This document shows, piece after piece, positions 62,210-64,000 of a stretch of DNA of 64,000 nucleotides. The DNA lies in contig NZ_FORS01000001.1 in NCBI RefSeq assembly GCF_900114065.1, positions 744,001 through 808,000 of the forward strand. The letters run 5' to 3'. Below the pieces are notes generated by a model, which worked only from the letters and a program-made list of their open reading frames with translations, was not told the origin of the DNA and ran no database searches. The stretch is from Stutzerimonas kunmingensis. GTDB taxonomy: Bacteria; Pseudomonadota; Gammaproteobacteria; Pseudomonadales; Pseudomonadaceae. The stretch's first letter is position 1. Each line of letters begins with the position of its first letter. The position numbers were made by a program, and so were the translations under genes.

Positions 62210-63182
62210 AGCGCTCGACCTGCTGATCGATGGCGCCAAAGATGCTCTGCCCGGCGGCGTCGAACATCTCGATGCGCACCCGATCGCCGAACTTGAGGAA
62301 TGGCGTCTTCGCCTCGCCGTGCTCGACCACCTCGAGCATGCGCTTCTCGGCCAGGCAGGACGAGCCGGCGCTGCGGTCGTAGTTCGACACGGTGCCCGAG
62401 CCGATGATGGTCCCGGCGCCCAGTGGGCGGGTGCGCGCGGCGTGGGCGACCAGGGTCGGGAAGTTGAAGGTCATGTCGGTGCCGGCATCCGGCTGGCCAA
62501 ACAGCTCACCGTTGATGTGCGAAACCAAAGGCCGATGCACCTTGCCGTCGCGCCAGGTTTCGCCCAGCTCGTCCGGCGTCACCGCCACCGGCGAAAAGCT
62601 CGACGACGGCTTGCTCTGGTAGAAGCCGAAGCCCTTGGCCAGCTCGCCGGGAATCAGGTTGCGCAGCGAGACGTCGTTGACCAGCATCAGCAGCTGGATG
62701 TGCGACGCCGCCTCGGCCGGCGTCGCACCCATGGGCACGTCGTCAGTGATCACCGCCAGCTCGCCTTCCAGATCGATGCCCCAGGCCTCGTTGGCCAGGC
62801 GGATCGGGCTGTGCGGCGGAATGAAGGCATCGGCGCCGCCCTGGTACATCAGCGGATCGTGCCAGAAGGATTCCGGCATCTCGGCGCCGCGCGCCTTGCG
62901 CACCAGCTCGACGTGATTGACGTAGGCGCTACCGTCGGCCCAGTGATAGGCACGCGGCAGCGGGCTGTGGCAGGCGGCCTGATCGAAGGCGAATGCGCCC
63001 TCCTCCAGCCCGTCGTTGAGGCGCTGGTAGACCGCCTCCAGCTTCGGCTTGCAGTAGTTCCAGTCATCCAGCGCGGCCTGCAGCGTGGCGGCGATCTGCG
63101 GCACTTTCACCGCCTGGGCGAGATCACGGGAAACGACGACGAGCACGCCGTCGCGGCCCTGGTTGAGGGTTGCGAGTTTCAT
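62199..63182 (-). CDS. Fumarylacetoacetate hydrolase family protein (short type)
   Basis: A 327-residue FAH-fold enzyme. Metal and catalytic residues occur in GIDLEGELAVITDDV and FGQPDAGTDMTFNFPTLVAH, with GSGTVSNYD near the C-terminus. It is about 100 residues shorter than the 430-residue FahA typical of Pseudomonas and resembles the short form found with hmgA and maiA in Shewanella and others. Operon position makes fumarylacetoacetate cleavage to fumarate and acetoacetate likely. Starts at the hmgA-like stop (TGATG). Confidence 0.88.
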   Translation of the reverse strand: MKLATLNQGRDGVLVVVSRDLAQAVKVPQIAATLQAALDDWNYCKPKLEAVYQRLNDGLEEGAFAFDQAACHSPLPRAYHWADGSAYVNHVELVRKARGAEMPESFWHDPLMYQGGADAFIPPHSPIRLANEAWGIDLEGELAVITDDVPMGATPAEAASHIQLLMLVNDVSLRNLIPGELAKGFGFYQSKPSSSFSPVAVTPDELGETWRDGKVHRPLVSHINGELFGQPDAGTDMTFNFPTLVAHAARTRPLGAGTIIGSGTVSNYDRSAGSSCLAEKRMLEVVEHGEAKTPFLKFGDRVRIEMFDAAGQSIFGAIDQQVERYEH

Positions 63183-64000
63183 CAGGATTCCTTGCCCGGC
63201 GCACGCCAGGAGTTGACGTATTCGGGGACATCGACGGCTGCAGCGGCCTCGCCGACCTCCAGCGCGCGGCGGGTGTCGATCATCACCGCCACCTCGTCGG
63301 CAAAGGTCGCCGGGTCGGTGCTGGCCTTCTTCAGCGCCTTCGGGTGCGGCCCGTGGGGGAAGCCGCAGGGGTGGAAGGTCACCATGCCCTGCTCGATGTT
63401 GTCGCGGCTGAAGAAGTTGCCGCGGTGGTAGAACAGCACTTCGTCGTAGTCGTCGTTGTTGTGGAAGAACGGCACCTTCAGCGCGCCCGGATCGGACTCC
63501 ACCGGCCGCGGGGTAAAGGTGCAGACCACGAAACCGTTGGCGACGAAGGTGGTGTGCGCCGACGGCGGCAGGTGGTAGCGATGGCTCATCAGCGGGCGGA
63601 TGTCGCGCCAGTTGAGCCGTACCACGGTGTTGTCGCCGTGCCAGCCGACCACGTCCAGCGGGTTGTACGGGTAGGTCACGGTGGTGATCTGCTCTCGCCG
63701 CTTGATGCGGATCTGCCAGGGGTTCTCGTCCTGCTGCGCACGAAAGGCGTCGTCCAGGCGCGGGTGGTCGAGCACCGCGGCGTCGAAGATGGCGTGCGGG
63801 CCGACCAGGCCTTTTTCCGGCAGCTGGTAGGCGCCGTCGGTGTTCTCGATCAACAGCATGAACACCGGCTGCGTCGCCTCGATGCGCCAGGCGGTGCCGC
63901 GCGGGATCATCAGGTAGTCGCCGTCGCGGAACTCCAGGTGGCCGAAGTCGCAGTACAGATACCCGGCGCCCTCGTGGATGAACAGCAGTTCGTCACCATC
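63182..64000 (-). CDS. hmgA: Homogentisate 1,2-dioxygenase-like protein, 3' part
   Basis: About 272 C-terminal residues are present and the frame stays open to the window edge (visible start DELLFIHEGAGYLYCDFGHL). Cupin features of homogentisate dioxygenase are seen: VGWHGDNTVVRLNWRDI, LPPSAHTTFVANGFVVCTFTPRP, and the iron-binding FFHNNDDYDEVLFYHRGNF with HPCGFPHGPHP. It opens the ring of homogentisate to maleylacetoacetate. It belongs to the compact, roughly 380-residue form rather than the 430-residue HmgA, which agrees with the short hydrolase next to it. Confidence 0.87.
   Translation of the reverse strand, partial: DGDELLFIHEGAGYLYCDFGHLEFRDGDYLMIPRGTAWRIEATQPVFMLLIENTDGAYQLPEKGLVGPHAIFDAAVLDHPRLDDAFRAQQDENPWQIRIKRREQITTVTYPYNPLDVVGWHGDNTVVRLNWRDIRPLMSHRYHLPPSAHTTFVANGFVVCTFTPRPVESDPGALKVPFFHNNDDYDEVLFYHRGNFFSRDNIEQGMVTFHPCGFPHGPHPKALKKASTDPATFADEVAVMIDTRRALEVGEAAAAVDVPEYVNSWRAPGKES

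Overview
The window is 64 kb of dense, GC-rich gammaproteobacterial chromosome with roughly 64 protein genes and almost no spare DNA. Gene content points to a denitrifying Pseudomonas of the stutzeri type (Stutzerimonas): siaABCD, colRS-warA-inaA-dgkA, a Dnr-type regulator beside moaA, a PctA-like chemoreceptor, rhlE, RlmG and an NADP glutamate dehydrogenase. No rRNA, tRNA, CRISPR array, prophage or complete insertion sequence was seen. Species assignment is inference from gene content only.

Layout. 1-4.4 kb: the 3' end of ettA, then the siaABCD signalling operon, which controls c-di-GMP. 4.6-9 kb: gdhA, fpr, rlmG, and a MerR regulator with a carboxymuconolactone decarboxylase-like protein. 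9-15.2 kb (minus strand): a three-subunit molybdenum aldehyde oxidase (paoABC type), its cofactor-maturation proteins (MocA and XdhC types) and a DJ-1 protein. 15.3-19.3 kb: a purine permease, a MITE-like repeat, trmA and a persulfide dioxygenase/rhodanese. 19.4-22.6 kb: a membrane b-cytochrome fused to a ferredoxin reductase and ferredoxin, divergent from an SHP-like cytochrome c, a dihaem cytochrome c and a small periplasmic protein. 22.6-31.5 kb: an envelope-maintenance block of ColRS, a methyltransferase, an InaA kinase, DgkA, two LTA-synthase/OpgB-type phosphotransferases and a PAP2 phosphatase. 31.6-33.6 kb: a lipoprotein, an SdiA-regulated-domain protein and a DUF1232 protein.

33.6-40.8 kb holds the most unusual locus. 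A seven-gene operon encodes a thermostable-hemolysin family protein, an AMP-forming acyl ligase, a haem-oxygenase-fold diiron oxidase, an SDR, a secreted TPR protein and a QseBC/PmrAB-like two-component system, and is followed by a cytochrome b561. The promoters of this operon, of the b561 gene and of the SHP/DHC operon share one architecture: two half-sites 11 bp apart, 10 bp, then a (T/C)AGRCT -10 element. This suggests a small regulon run by the operon's own response regulator.

40.8-47.1 kb: moeA, moaB, moaA, a truncated PilJ-domain remnant next to a second repeat copy, dnr, a membrane protein, a DUF411 protein and a YpfJ-type zinc peptidase. 47.3-57.8 kb: housekeeping and stress genes (HAD phosphatase, TesB, GNAT, HDAC-like deacetylase, HI0933-type flavoprotein, AdhP, RhlE, a Kef-type antiporter, an EAL phosphodiesterase, a DJ-1/Hsp31-like protein). 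57.9-64 kb: a PctA-type chemoreceptor with a sigma-28 promoter, an NSS-family symporter, and the homogentisate branch of tyrosine catabolism (maiA, a short FAH-family hydrolase and the 3' part of an hmgA-like gene, which runs off the window).
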